A DNA stretch of 51,757 bases from a virus: positions 1-51,757 of the IMG/VR virus record IMGVR_UViG_3300032117_000040. One strand, given 5' to 3'. Under the pieces are notes generated by a model. That model had not been told where the DNA came from, did not search any database, and saw nothing but the letters and a program-made list of their open reading frames with translations. The translations under genes and the position numbers were made by a program. Each line of letters begins with the position of its first letter. The first letter of the stretch is position 1. This document shows positions 1 through 7,028 of this stretch, one piece after another.

Positions 1-18
1 TATCTCTGAAAATTTCAT
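1..18 (-). CDS. 5' end of a gene that continues at the right edge of the window
   Basis: Six codons (MKFSEI) start at an ATG at 18-16, preceded by the strong ribosome site AAGGGGCTAAAAA, the same type used by the other leftward genes here. The frame is open at the left edge. If position 51757 is joined to position 1, these codons run in frame into the open frame 51221-51757 (AKKLLTYLKD...), giving a 184-residue protein with a plausible amphipathic N-terminal helix. This is the best evidence that the window is a circular or circularly permuted genome. Function unknown; see the 51221-51757 entry. Confidence 0.75.
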
Positions 19-21
19 TTT

Positions 22-126
22 TTAGCCCCTTGTAAGTAGTTGATTTTTTTTAGCGATAGCCCTTGCGGATGCAAATAAGCCGAATTTTAAAAATAGCGCG
101 TGTTTTTCTTTTAGTTCATTTAGCAT
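22..126 (-). CDS. Small basic protein, 34 aa, unknown function
   Basis: A 34-residue reading frame (MLNELKEKHALF...) whose ATG overlaps the stop of the upstream gene by 7 nt and is preceded by GGGGTGATTGT, an acceptable ribosome site. It ends 3 nt before the next start, and its last codons contain that gene's ribosome site. The peptide is lysine-rich and probably helical. The tight coupling on both sides is the reason to believe it; I do not recognise a family. Confidence 0.55.
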   Translation of the reverse strand: MLNELKEKHALFLKFGLFASARAIAKKNQLLTRG

Positions 127-599
127 ACAATCACCCCATTTTCGGTAAATTCGTACTCATTCAAGGCTATGTTTTCATCGACACTATCATTTTCATATTG
201 AGAATCGATATCATTGCGCACGCATTGCAAAAAGTTTTCTAGCGCTAGATTAAACGAATAAAACGCATCGCCCGTTTTTTGAAACTCGTCGAAAAACGTA
301 TAACGCAAATCACAATCGAAACAAAACCCCGTAGGCATTGTTTCACGATCGAAACTTTTTAGTTTAACCCCGCGAAAATTCGCGGGCGTCGCGTCGGTTT
401 TGACAAAATCGCGGCGGGCGTCCCCCATGCAATAGTCAACCACTTTTACGCCGAATTCACTGCAAAAACTTTTAAGACAATCAAGGCATTCAGAAAACCA
501 AGGGTATTCAATATGCTCCCGATACCATGCGCGGGCGTTTTCTTTTGCATCGTCGCCCAATTCGTCGAAAGTGTAAATTTTGGTTTCAATAATTCGCAT
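120..599 (-). CDS. Phage protein resembling a family often labelled 'antitoxin of toxin-antitoxin stability system'
   Basis: The protein has 159 residues. Its N-terminus (IIETKIYTFDELGDDAKENA, then RAWYRE) matches from memory a widespread small phage family that databases often label as an antitoxin of a stability system. No toxin is adjacent, so that label should not be read as a demonstrated function. The protein is acidic and cysteine-containing (pairs near FDCD and CLDCLK), with no membrane segment. The start ATG at 599 follows TAAGGGGGCACAAA. It belongs to the leftward run of small genes fed by the promoter at 2048-2075, which suggests an early host-takeover role (inference). Confidence 0.6.
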   Translation of the reverse strand: MRIIETKIYTFDELGDDAKENARAWYREHIEYPWFSECLDCLKSFCSEFGVKVVDYCMGDARRDFVKTDATPANFRGVKLKSFDRETMPTGFCFDCDLRYTFFDEFQKTGDAFYSFNLALENFLQCVRNDIDSQYENDSVDENIALNEYEFTENGVIVC

Positions 600-610
600 T
601 TTGTGCCCCC

Positions 611-874
611 TTACGCTAGGTCAAGACTTACATTAAAAAGCGCGTTTTCGTCGTCGCCCCATTCAGACAAAAACGCGCACGTCGCGCCCGATTTGCTATC
701 AAATCGGATCGAGTCGCCATAATCGGCGACGCGGTGAAAACGTAAGCCGCTATGCTTATTCAATCGAGTAATTGCCCCGCGTGCGCTTTTTGCGCGCACC
801 TTATGGCGAGTTACCCATGAGTAGTTAGCCTCGCCCCCGAAGGTGTCGGTTATCTCAATTAGAAAATGCTTCAT
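611..874 (-). CDS. Small conserved phage protein (FGGEANYSW type), unknown function
   Basis: The protein has 87 residues and opens MKHFLIEITDTFGGEANYSW. The TFGGEANY(S/C)WV signature recurs in small hypothetical proteins of many tailed phages (recollection, not searched). It ends with an acidic stretch (EWGDDENA) and shows no membrane segment or known catalytic motif. The ribosome site AAGGCACAAA is a variant of the GGGGC(A/T)AAAA leader used by its neighbours. It lies between two other leftward genes with gaps of about 11-12 nt, so it is cotranscribed. Confidence 0.6.
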   Translation of the reverse strand: MKHFLIEITDTFGGEANYSWVTRHKVRAKSARGAITRLNKHSGLRFHRVADYGDSIRFDSKSGATCAFLSEWGDDENALFNVSLDLA

Positions 875-886
875 TTTGTGCCTTCA

Positions 887-1516
887 TTAAATGTAAAAAT
901 CGGGGCGTATTTCAACAAATCGCCCGTCGTTATAAATTGACAAAAAAGCCCCGCGTTTTTTGCTATAGAAGACGGGCGTTTTGTAGTTGTTTTTTAGATA
1001 GCCTTGCATTTCATAAAATGGATGCTTAGCGTATCCGATAGAAAATCGATCGTTTTCGGGTACTTCGCGCCCGTCGCTATAGTTGACGCTCCACCCCAAA
1101 ACCCAATTAAAAAAACCACTTTCCGCGACGTTATCAACGCGGAATATTTGCGGGCGCCCATAATTTCCGCGCACGTCGCCGCCCTGATGTATCTCAACTG
1201 CGACAAATACATCATCACAATAATAAAAGTCTGATTCTGACTCGGGATAAAAAATTTGATACTGAAAAACGCTAGAAAAGTCGTTTTCATGGTTGTATAC
1301 GTTATCAACTTCAGTGCATTTATAGCGCGTGCCCGTCTCATCGTGTAACGCGGCTTTTATGTCGTATTCGCATTGCATTAGCCATTTTTTAGATAAAATT
1401 TTCTCTAATTCGCCCCCGTCCAATACTTCGCGGCCTAAAGTTTGCTCTAAAAATTCTCCCGTATCAATTGAGCAATATTCGGGCGCGTTTTCGTCGATTT
1501 GGATTAAGTCACGCAT
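887..1516 (-). CDS. Hypothetical protein, 209 aa, leftward early-type gene
   Basis: An acidic, aromatic-rich protein of 209 residues with no family I recognise. It has many Asp, Glu, Tyr and Phe residues, a central stretch QIFYPESESDFYYCDDVFVA that looks like beta strands, and no membrane segment. The ATG at 1516 is preceded by GAAGGGGCAAAAA with good spacing and overlaps the stop of the upstream gene by 8 nt, showing translational coupling. Codon use is AT-leaning like the other genes of this block. An early regulatory or host-interaction role is only an inference from position. Confidence 0.6.
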   Translation of the reverse strand: MRDLIQIDENAPEYCSIDTGEFLEQTLGREVLDGGELEKILSKKWLMQCEYDIKAALHDETGTRYKCTEVDNVYNHENDFSSVFQYQIFYPESESDFYYCDDVFVAVEIHQGGDVRGNYGRPQIFRVDNVAESGFFNWVLGWSVNYSDGREVPENDRFSIGYAKHPFYEMQGYLKNNYKTPVFYSKKRGAFLSIYNDGRFVEIRPDFYI

Positions 1517-1790
1517 TTTTTGCCCCTTCGACTAATTTGTTTAAATGGCTACACAATTCGTCTAAAGAGTAGGATTGAAAAACAACGCCCCCGCCGAATT
1601 GCTTATTGTGAAACTTACGCCCCCCAGCTTTATTTGCTAACTTGCACGCCATAACATAACGCTCGGACAATCCGAAACCGATACCCTTATTCGCCCCGTG
1701 CACGTCAAGCGCCAAAAAGTGAGTGACATAGCGCGGGTTTCCGTTAACGTCATTTTTAACGCGCATAAAATCATTAGGTTTAATAGTCAT
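1509..1790 (-). CDS. Hypothetical protein, 93 aa
   Basis: This 93-residue protein begins MTIKPNDFMRVKNDVNGNPR and is of mixed alpha-beta type. It is glycine-rich in the middle (ANKGIGFGLSERYVMACKLA) with a basic patch (NKAGGRKFHNKQFGGG). Nothing in it identifies an enzyme. The start at 1790 follows TAAGGGGCAAAAA, and the 3' end overlaps the next gene. It belongs to the leftward operon downstream of the promoter at 2048-2075. Confidence 0.6.
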   Translation of the reverse strand: MTIKPNDFMRVKNDVNGNPRYVTHFLALDVHGANKGIGFGLSERYVMACKLANKAGGRKFHNKQFGGGVVFQSYSLDELCSHLNKLVEGAKNA

Positions 1791-1804
1791 TTTTTGCCCC
1801 TTAT

Positions 1805-1894
1805 TTAGAATCCGATAGCCATTAGCACAATGGCGACAAGTAACACCACTGGCGCGGTAACGATTAAAATCTTGTCTACTATGTGAGAATTCAT
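1805..1894 (-). CDS. Tiny single-span membrane protein, 29 aa
   Basis: The whole product is essentially one transmembrane helix (ILIVTAPVVLLVAIVLMAIG) behind a short polar N-terminus (MNSHIVDK). The ATG at 1894 follows TAAGGGGCAAAAC, and that site overlaps the stop of the preceding tiny gene. It pairs with a second 29-residue membrane peptide at 1905-1994. A strong ribosome site with coding-like hydrophobicity argues that it is real. Superinfection exclusion or membrane remodelling would be typical roles for such peptides, but this is speculation. Confidence 0.55.
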   Translation of the reverse strand: MNSHIVDKILIVTAPVVLLVAIVLMAIGF

Positions 1895-1904
1895 GTTTTG
1901 CCCC

Positions 1905-1994
1905 TTACAGTTTAGAGATAACGTAAACACTAACAAAACCAATGAGTACCATGCCAAAGCATGAGACGTTAGCTAACAGTTGAATAGAAGTCAT
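1905..1994 (-). CDS. Tiny membrane protein, 29 aa, first gene of the leftward operon
   Basis: The product (MTSIQLLANVSCFGMVLIGF...) is a single hydrophobic helix with a short polar tail (SKL). It is the first gene after the leftward promoter (about 47 nt from the expected transcription start) and has a strong ribosome site, AAAGGGGCTAAAAA. Its stop codon overlaps the ribosome site of the next tiny gene. The same length and type as its neighbour suggest a pair, though the sequences are not clearly alike. Function unknown. Confidence 0.55.
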   Translation of the reverse strand: MTSIQLLANVSCFGMVLIGFVSVYVISKL

Positions 1995-2047
1995 TTTTTA
2001 GCCCCTTTTCGTTTTCGGCGTTGCACTATTGCCCCGCCATGTTTTGT

Positions 2048-2075
2048 ATTGTAAGGGAATTTTTTACAGTGTCAA
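2048..2075 (-). promoter_or_regulatory. Leftward sigma70-type promoter of the early-type operon
   Basis: On the minus strand there is a perfect -35 TTGACA (2075-2070), a 16-nt spacer and the -10 TACAAT (2053-2048, 5/6). Transcription would start near 2041 and lead straight into the tiny gene at 1994. A perfect tandem pair of 10-bp repeats lies just upstream. This is one of the two best promoters in the window. Confidence 0.75.
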
Positions 2076-2082
2076 GGGGGCA

Positions 2083-2102
2083 AATTGTAAAGAATTGTAA
2101 AG
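2083..2102. repeat. Tandem 10-bp direct repeat upstream of the leftward promoter
   Basis: AATTGTAAAG occurs twice back to back (2083-2092 and 2093-2102), one helical turn apart, beginning 8 bp upstream of the -35 box at 2070-2075. A related TGTAAAGAATA occurs near 2187. Position and one-turn phasing suit a regulator-binding site; the protein is unknown. Confidence 0.5.
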
Positions 2103-2111
2103 GTATTTGTT

Positions 2112-2731
2112 GTGACAATATGGCCTATTTTTATGGGTCATAAGGGGCGTTTTATAGGTCATTATATGGGTCAAAATGCGCGTTTTGTAAAGAATAGTTT
2201 TTTGCTTTTTGCTAGGGGCTAACGGGTGACAATTTGGCCTATAGGTTAAAAAATGCGTTTTCTAGGTCATATGGGTTTAGGCATGGGTCAATTTTTTTGA
2301 GGGGTTATGACCCATGAACAAAGCCCCGAAAATGCTAGGTTTTCGGGTTTTCTGGTTTAAATTGTCAATAGTTATTATTTTGGATTTGCTTAATAAATAT
2401 ATATTTCATAATGTGAAATAGTGTATATATATAAAGAATTTTGGGTTTTGGGTGACAATTTAGCCTATAAACCCCCGCGACAAAATCGGGCGATTATGGC
2501 GGGGGGCTAAAAATTTGAGGCTATAGGCATGGGGCTATTAATTTGGGGCTAGGGGCTATAGGCATGAGGCTATAGGCATGAGGCTAGGGGCATGAGGCTA
2601 ATTTTTAGTAACGTGCGCCCCCCGCCCCATGCCCCCAAATTTTTAGCCCCTAGCCGATAGCCTTAAATTTATAACCCCTTGCATAGCGACAATTTGACCT
2701 ATAACCCACAATTTGACAATTTGACCTAATA
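2112..2731. repeat. Iteron-like dispersed repeat, consensus GTGACAATTTGRCCTATA
   Basis: Copies lie at 2112-2128, 2226-2243, 2452-2469, 2686-2703 and, as a partly doubled form, 2713-2731. They share the core GACAATTTGRCCTA with one or two changes, all in the same orientation. Spacing is irregular (about 114, 226, 234 and 27 bp). They occur only in the control region as far as I can see. They could bind an initiator or a transcription factor. Confidence 0.6.
2503..2650. repeat. 15-bp perfect inverted repeat enclosing tandem GGCTATAGGCATGA units
   Basis: GGGGCTAAAAATTTG at 2503-2517 is exactly the reverse complement of 2636-2650. Inside are three to four imperfect head-to-tail copies of GGCTATAGGCATGA (around 2518-2594) and, next to the right arm, CCCCATGCCC complementary to the left-hand GGCATGGGG. 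The arrangement could extrude a cruciform or form a large RNA stem. No reading frame with coding character lies within it. Confidence 0.6.
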
Positions 2732-2972
2732 ACTTAACATAATGGACATTGTATAAAATTACTTTACAATATAAGGGCGCGCGATCTTATGCCCTATGCC
2801 TTGCGGCTATCGGCACGGGGCTAGCGGGCACGCGACGGCGTGCATTTTCGCGCAAAAACCCCGCGCCGACGGGTAAAACTACTACTATTGTGCCAAATTT
2901 TACTTTGAAATTAGGAAAAAGGGACTCCATTAACAACCCCCTATCTAAAAGCGATCGGGCAAAACTTGGTAC

Positions 2973-2999
2973 TTGACAAAAGCTGTAAGCCCCTATAAT
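2973..2999 (+). promoter_or_regulatory. Rightward sigma70-type promoter of the packaging/head operon
   Basis: A perfect -35 TTGACA (2973-2978) and a perfect -10 TATAAT (2994-2999) are separated by 15 nt. The spacing is short of the 17-nt optimum, so the promoter may depend on an activator or be moderate in strength. Transcription would start near 3006, leaving a leader of about 90 nt before the first packaging gene at 3095. Confidence 0.65.
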
Positions 3000-3039
3000 C
3001 AGGCCATACCGAAAAAAGGTAGTCAAAAATCTAAAAGGG

Positions 3040-3088
3040 GACTCCTACCAGACGGGTACCCAAAAATTGAAATTTTGAAATCGGAGTC
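3040..3088 (+). promoter_or_regulatory. Leader stem that could mask the ribosome site of the first packaging gene
   Basis: GACTCC (3040-3045) can pair with GGAGTC (3083-3088), which contains the Shine-Dalgarno sequence GGAG for the start at 3095. The 37-nt loop holds a smaller CAAAA/TTTTG hairpin (3061-3077). A short stem with a long loop is weak evidence; a role in translation control is an inference. Confidence 0.35.
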
Positions 3089-3094
3089 TGAGCC

Positions 3095-3514
3095 ATGAGC
3101 AATATGCGCTATTCTTTAGAACCTTTGTTTTACTCTTTCGCTTACGAGCCCAAGGAGATCAAAGCCACGCAAGCGCAGGTTGATCGCATCTACAAAGCTG
3201 CGTTCCTCGGGCTCAAAGATTCAAGCCTTGCGCTGGCAGCCGGACTGCTCCCCGCCGAATTCCGACAGCTCTTAGCCAACGACCCTTGGATCGAGATTGC
3301 GATCGAGAAGGCGCGCGCTGAGAGCGAATTGCACGCAGCACAAAAACTCTCTGAGAATGTCGAAGCTGGCGACACCAAGGCGATTGCTTTTAAGCTTACG
3401 CACATGCACGGCTACATGCCTGCACGACCCGAAGGCGGCGACGACAATACGCTCATCGTGAAGGTGGTAAACTCATTGCCATCACCCGACGAGAAGAAAT
3501 CAGAAGATGCCTGA
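3095..3514 (+). CDS. Terminase small subunit-like DNA-packaging protein
   Basis: The protein has 139 residues. Residues about 25-75 (QVDRIYKAAFLGLKDSSLAL and on) look like the helix-turn-helix module that small terminase subunits use to recognise phage DNA, followed by helical residues suited to oligomerisation (ARAESELHAAQKLSENVEAG). It lies immediately upstream of, and overlaps by 8 nt, the large terminase gene, the classical arrangement. It is the first gene after the rightward promoter, starting at an ATG preceded by GGAG. Sequence identity alone would not prove the call; gene order carries much of the weight. Confidence 0.7.
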   Translation: MSNMRYSLEPLFYSFAYEPKEIKATQAQVDRIYKAAFLGLKDSSLALAAGLLPAEFRQLLANDPWIEIAIEKARAESELHAAQKLSENVEAGDTKAIAFKLTHMHGYMPARPEGGDDNTLIVKVVNSLPSPDEKKSEDA

Positions 3515-4790
3515 GATCACCGTCAACTTGCCTAGGCTACACAGTGGGCAAGAAAGACTGTTTCACCAACAAACGCGATTGAACTCTGTGCGCTGTGGAC
3601 GGCGCTGGGGGAAGACGCGCTTTCTCGAATACCTTGCAGCCCAAGGCGCGTGCAATGGGCTGAGTGTCGGAGTGTTCGCACCTGAGTACAAGCAGTTGGC
3701 CGAGCCGTGGGATCACTTGATTGATACGCTGGATCCCGTCAAGAAAACGGCCAACAAAAATGACGGCACGATCAAGACGGTCACGGGCGGCAAGGTGGAC
3801 TTTTGGACGCTCAACGACAACGACCTAGCGGGTCGGGGGCGCGAATACAACTTGGTGCTCATTGACGAGGCGGGGTTTACGAAGTCGCCGCAGATGAAAG
3901 ATATTTGGTTCAAGTCCATCAAACCGACGATGCTGACAACCAAAGGTATTGCGTGGGTGTTCTCGACACCCAATGGCGTAGACCCTGACAATTTCTTTTA
4001 CGCCGCGTGCAACGACGAAGAGCTCAACTTCACAAACTTTCACGCGCCGACGATCACCAATCCGTATGTGCCGCCAGAAGAGCTCGAACGCGAACGCGAA
4101 CGCAACCACCCGCTAGTTTTCAAGCAAGAGTACTTGGCCGAATTCATTGATTGGTCGGGCGTAGCGTTTTTCTCGTTGGACAAAATGTTGGTCAACGGCG
4201 AGGCGGTGCCCTACCCCACCACATGTGATGGGGTATACGCGGTGCTGGACACTGCGGTCAAGGGCGGCAAAGAAAACGACGGAACGGCAATCGTTTACAT
4301 CAGCGTCAACTCGCAGTCGCAACACCCGCTGACGATTCTCGATTGGGACATCATCCAAGTGGACGGCGCGATGCTGGAGCGCTGGATGCCCAGCGTGTTC
4401 ATGCGGCTGGATGACTTGGCCGCACTCACGGGCGCGCGCAAGGGCTCGGTGGGCGTGTTCATCGAAGACGCCGCCGCTGGCGCGATTCTTTTACAACAAG
4501 GCAAAGCTCGCGGCTGGCCTACTTACGCGATTGACAGTAAATTGACAAATTCAGGAAAAGATGAGCGCGCCATCTCGGTGTCTGGCTATTTTCACCAAGA
4601 GAAGCTTAAAATCAGCTCATTCGCGCTGAACAAGACGGTAAGTTTTAAAGGCGCCACGCGCAACCATCTTGTGACACAATTGGCCAGCTTCAGGCTCGGG
4701 GACAAAGAAGCATTCCGCAGGGCGGATGACTTACTCGATGCCGTCGTGTACGCGCTGGCCGTGGGCGTAGGCAACAAATACGGGTATTAA
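3507..4790 (+). CDS. terL: Terminase large subunit (packaging ATPase and nuclease)
   Basis: This 427-residue motor protein drives DNA into the prohead and cuts it. Walker A is GRRWGKT (about residues 31-37), Walker B LVLIDEA (about 116-122), and a coupling motif appears in FSTPNG. The RNase H-like nuclease half shows the expected acidic residues: D near 248 (LDTAVKGG), E-D near 320 (FIEDAAAG) and D-D near 405 (RADDLLDAVVYAL). Its length is normal for the compact terminases of small myo- and siphophages. The start ATG overlaps the end of the small subunit gene, so the two are translationally coupled. Headful or cohesive-end packaging cannot be decided from motifs; the circular map is compatible with headful packaging. 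Confidence 0.93.
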   Translation: MPEITVNLPRLHSGQERLFHQQTRLNSVRCGRRWGKTRFLEYLAAQGACNGLSVGVFAPEYKQLAEPWDHLIDTLDPVKKTANKNDGTIKTVTGGKVDFWTLNDNDLAGRGREYNLVLIDEAGFTKSPQMKDIWFKSIKPTMLTTKGIAWVFSTPNGVDPDNFFYAACNDEELNFTNFHAPTITNPYVPPEELERERERNHPLVFKQEYLAEFIDWSGVAFFSLDKMLVNGEAVPYPTTCDGVYAVLDTAVKGGKENDGTAIVYISVNSQSQHPLTILDWDIIQVDGAMLERWMPSVFMRLDDLAALTGARKGSVGVFIEDAAAGAILLQQGKARGWPTYAIDSKLTNSGKDERAISVSGYFHQEKLKISSFALNKTVSFKGATRNHLVTQLASFRLGDKEAFRRADDLLDAVVYALAVGVGNKYGY

Positions 4791-4800
4791 GGGGTGCTGA

Positions 4801-6216
4801 ATGTCTGATGTCGTAGTAAACCAATCGTCACTCAACTCACAGTTGATTGAATTGCTCAATGCTGACAGCATTCAGCCGGGTACCGATGCGAGTTACGCAA
4901 TTTGTAAAGCAATTTGGGAATACCACCCACTTGGCGGTAAGCTCGTAGAAAAACCAATTCGCATGGCGCTGTCCAAGCCCCGACGCATCACCGTGGACGT
5001 TGAGCCCAAGGAGATGTTGGTAGAAGCATTTTGGCGCGAGTGGGAAAGCCTCGGCGCGACCAACCACATCCGCGACACCATGTTCATCAACCGCGCATAC
5101 GGCGCGGCGGCGATTGTGTTTGGTGCACCCAACATTCCCACCGATCAACCCATCAACCCTTGGGAGTTGTGGAAGCTCGATCTGTATTTCAACCAGCTCG
5201 ACCCGCTGAACTTGGCTGGCTCCATCGTGACCAACCAAAACCCCAATGCACCGGACTTTCAAAAGCCTCTGCCCTACACGACAGCCGCAGGCCAACCCTA
5301 TCACCCAAGCCGAAGCACCGTGGTGTTCAACGGCACGCCGATTTATCTGAGCTTTCAAGCTTCGGGCTTTGGCTACACAGGTCGCAGCGTATTCCAGCGC
5401 GCGCTGTATCCACTTAAGTCGTTCATTCAGTCGATGGTGACGGACGACATGGTGACGTACAAGGCGGGATTGCTGATTGCAAAACAAAAACCAGCAGGCT
5501 CGATCGTCAACCGACTCATGCAGACCGCCGCTGGCATCAAACGCACGTACTTGCAGCAAGGCACCACGGGCAACGTGCTGTCGATCGACATCGATGAGGA
5601 CATCGAGGCGATCAATTTGACCAACACCGACACGGCCATGACCACCGCGCGCGATAACATCATCGCCAACATTGCGTCAGCATCGGACGTGCCATCGATC
5701 TTGCTAAAAGACGAAGCATTCACGCAAGGGTTTGGCGAAGGCACCGAGGACACCAAGGCCATCGTGCAATACATCGACGGCATCCGCGAAGACATGGCAA
5801 CGCTGTTCATGTTTTTTGACAACATCGTCATGCACCGCGCATGGAACCCCGAGTTTTTTGAGGCGGTGAAAAACGAATACCCCGACGTCTACGGCAAGCT
5901 GTCATATGAACAAGCGTTCTACAAATGGCAAAAAGCTTTCAAACCATCTTGGCACAGCCTGATGGAAGAGTCTCCATCTGAAAAAGTCAAGGTCGATGAG
6001 ATCAAACTCAAAGGCATGACCGAATTGCTGCGCACCATCCTGCCGATCATGGATCCGCAAAACCGCGCGCGTGCAATTCAGTGGGCACAAGACAATTTGA
6101 ACGAAATGCCTGATATGTTTTCCAGCACGCTCACGCTCGATCCCGAGCTCATCACCGAGTACGAGCCGCCAGCCGAAGCTATCCCCACCGAGCGCTTGCC
6201 TGCGGCTAGGGGCTAA
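4801..6216 (+). CDS. Portal protein, DUF1073 type
   Basis: A 471-residue protein immediately downstream of the terminase, in the normal portal position. The N-terminal half has the DUF1073 pattern: VEKPIRMALSKPRRITVD, then a helix-rich stretch leading to RDTMFINRAYGAAAIVFGA. The C-terminal half contains the long helical region expected of the portal stem and crown (YEQAFYKWQKAFKPSWHSLM). The portal ring forms the vertex through which DNA is packaged and to which the neck attaches. The ATG at 4801 follows AAGGGGTGCTGA. The last codons (GCTAGGGGC) double as the ribosome site of the next gene. Confidence 0.85.
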   Translation: MSDVVVNQSSLNSQLIELLNADSIQPGTDASYAICKAIWEYHPLGGKLVEKPIRMALSKPRRITVDVEPKEMLVEAFWREWESLGATNHIRDTMFINRAYGAAAIVFGAPNIPTDQPINPWELWKLDLYFNQLDPLNLAGSIVTNQNPNAPDFQKPLPYTTAAGQPYHPSRSTVVFNGTPIYLSFQASGFGYTGRSVFQRALYPLKSFIQSMVTDDMVTYKAGLLIAKQKPAGSIVNRLMQTAAGIKRTYLQQGTTGNVLSIDIDEDIEAINLTNTDTAMTTARDNIIANIASASDVPSILLKDEAFTQGFGEGTEDTKAIVQYIDGIREDMATLFMFFDNIVMHRAWNPEFFEAVKNEYPDVYGKLSYEQAFYKWQKAFKPSWHSLMEESPSEKVKVDEIKLKGMTELLRTILPIMDPQNRARAIQWAQDNLNEMPDMFSSTLTLDPELITEYEPPAEAIPTERLPAARG

Positions 6217-6218
6217 AA

Positions 6219-7025
6219 ATGACGTTTCACGAGGTGCTTACCGAAGCCATCAACGACATCATGTTGCATGGCTTCGACACCAAACGTCGCATCGACTATT
6301 GGGTTGAGCGTTTGCGCACCGCCGCGCGCGCATCCCTCATACCCGAGCACCGCATCAATATGGAGATGGAAAAGTCCTTACAGGCCGCTTACAGTCGGCT
6401 AGTCACAAAAGGTGGTCTAGTCAATGCCAACGTAAGTAAATTTACAGTGGACAGGCTCAAGCCAAAACTGCGTGCCGAACTAGACCGCCGCATCATGGCG
6501 TCATCGGATTTGATCAAATATCGCCGCGAAGAATCCATTAACGAGACACTGCGCCGCTTTGAAGGGTGGTCTACATCCATTCCTAAAGGCGGTACGAAAG
6601 TTCTTGACAAGATTGAAGAGAAAAAAGAAATCCGCAAAGCTCTAAGCAAACTGCCGTTTGAAGAGCGCCGCGTGATCATTGACCAAACGCACAAGCTCAT
6701 TGCCAACATCAATGAGATCACAGCTGTGGACAGCGGCGCGATTGCTGCGCGTTGGCACTCCAACTGGAAGCAGATGGGCTACAACTACCGCGAAGATCAC
6801 AAGAAACTTGACGGAGATGTATATCTCATACGTGACAGCTGGGCTGTAAAAAAAGGTTTTGTGAAGCCAGATAAGGGCTACACAGATGAGATTATTTCCC
6901 CTAGCCAAGCGCCTTTTTGCCGTTGTCGCTATGTGTACCTATATAATTTACGTCAAGTAGAAGAATTGTTGACGCAAAAAGGTAAAGCTGCTCTACAATC
7001 CGCAAAATCTAAGCTAGGTACTTAA
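6219..7025 (+). CDS. Head morphogenesis / minor capsid protein
   Basis: The protein has 268 residues and is basic and helical through most of its length. Near the C-terminus it has the stretch ISPSQAPFCRCRYVYLYNL, and this C-R-C-R ending resembles that of SPP1 gp7 or Mu gpF-like minor head proteins, which sit next to the portal gene. It begins 3 nt after the portal stop with the ribosome site AGGGGCTAAAA. These proteins enter the prohead in few copies and may affect DNA ejection (family knowledge). The assignment rests on gene order plus the C-terminal motif. Confidence 0.65.
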   Translation: MTFHEVLTEAINDIMLHGFDTKRRIDYWVERLRTAARASLIPEHRINMEMEKSLQAAYSRLVTKGGLVNANVSKFTVDRLKPKLRAELDRRIMASSDLIKYRREESINETLRRFEGWSTSIPKGGTKVLDKIEEKKEIRKALSKLPFEERRVIIDQTHKLIANINEITAVDSGAIAARWHSNWKQMGYNYREDHKKLDGDVYLIRDSWAVKKGFVKPDKGYTDEIISPSQAPFCRCRYVYLYNLRQVEELLTQKGKAALQSAKSKLGT

Positions 7026-7028
7026 TCT

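Larger units (their letters stand above)
1995..3094. other. Gene-free control region between divergent operons, candidate replication origin
   Basis: This 1.1-kb stretch has no convincing gene and separates the leftward operon from the rightward packaging and head operon. It holds the two divergent promoters, at least four copies of an 18-nt motif near GTGACAATTTGGCCTATA, about eight RGGTCA hexamers in both orientations, tandem GGCTATAGGCATGA units, a 15-bp inverted repeat, and an AT-only patch at about 2390-2435. Such density of iterons, palindromes and AT-rich DNA is typical of phage origins and master control regions (inference). Reading frames at 2749-2976 (+) and 2787-3026 (-) were judged spurious. 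Confidence 0.65.

Noticed and set aside
120-599. A toxin-antitoxin module based on the antitoxin-like label
   Set aside because: No partner toxin gene is adjacent and the label is only a database habit for this family.
2518-2594. Tandem GGCTATAGGCATGA units as a CRISPR array
   Set aside because: Units are 14 nt, contiguous and imperfect, with no spacers of constant length and no cas genes.
2749-2976. Open frames at 2749-2976 (+) and 2787-3026 (-) in the control region
   Set aside because: No ribosome site, atypical composition, mutual overlap on opposite strands, and both promoters' features run through them.
4837-5559. A 240-codon open frame opposite the portal gene, and similar ones opposite the capsid (9865-10560) and scaffold (8015-8698) genes
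   Set aside because: Shadow frames; low-complexity translations (for example poly-Ser opposite the Asp/Lys tract) and no starts in context.
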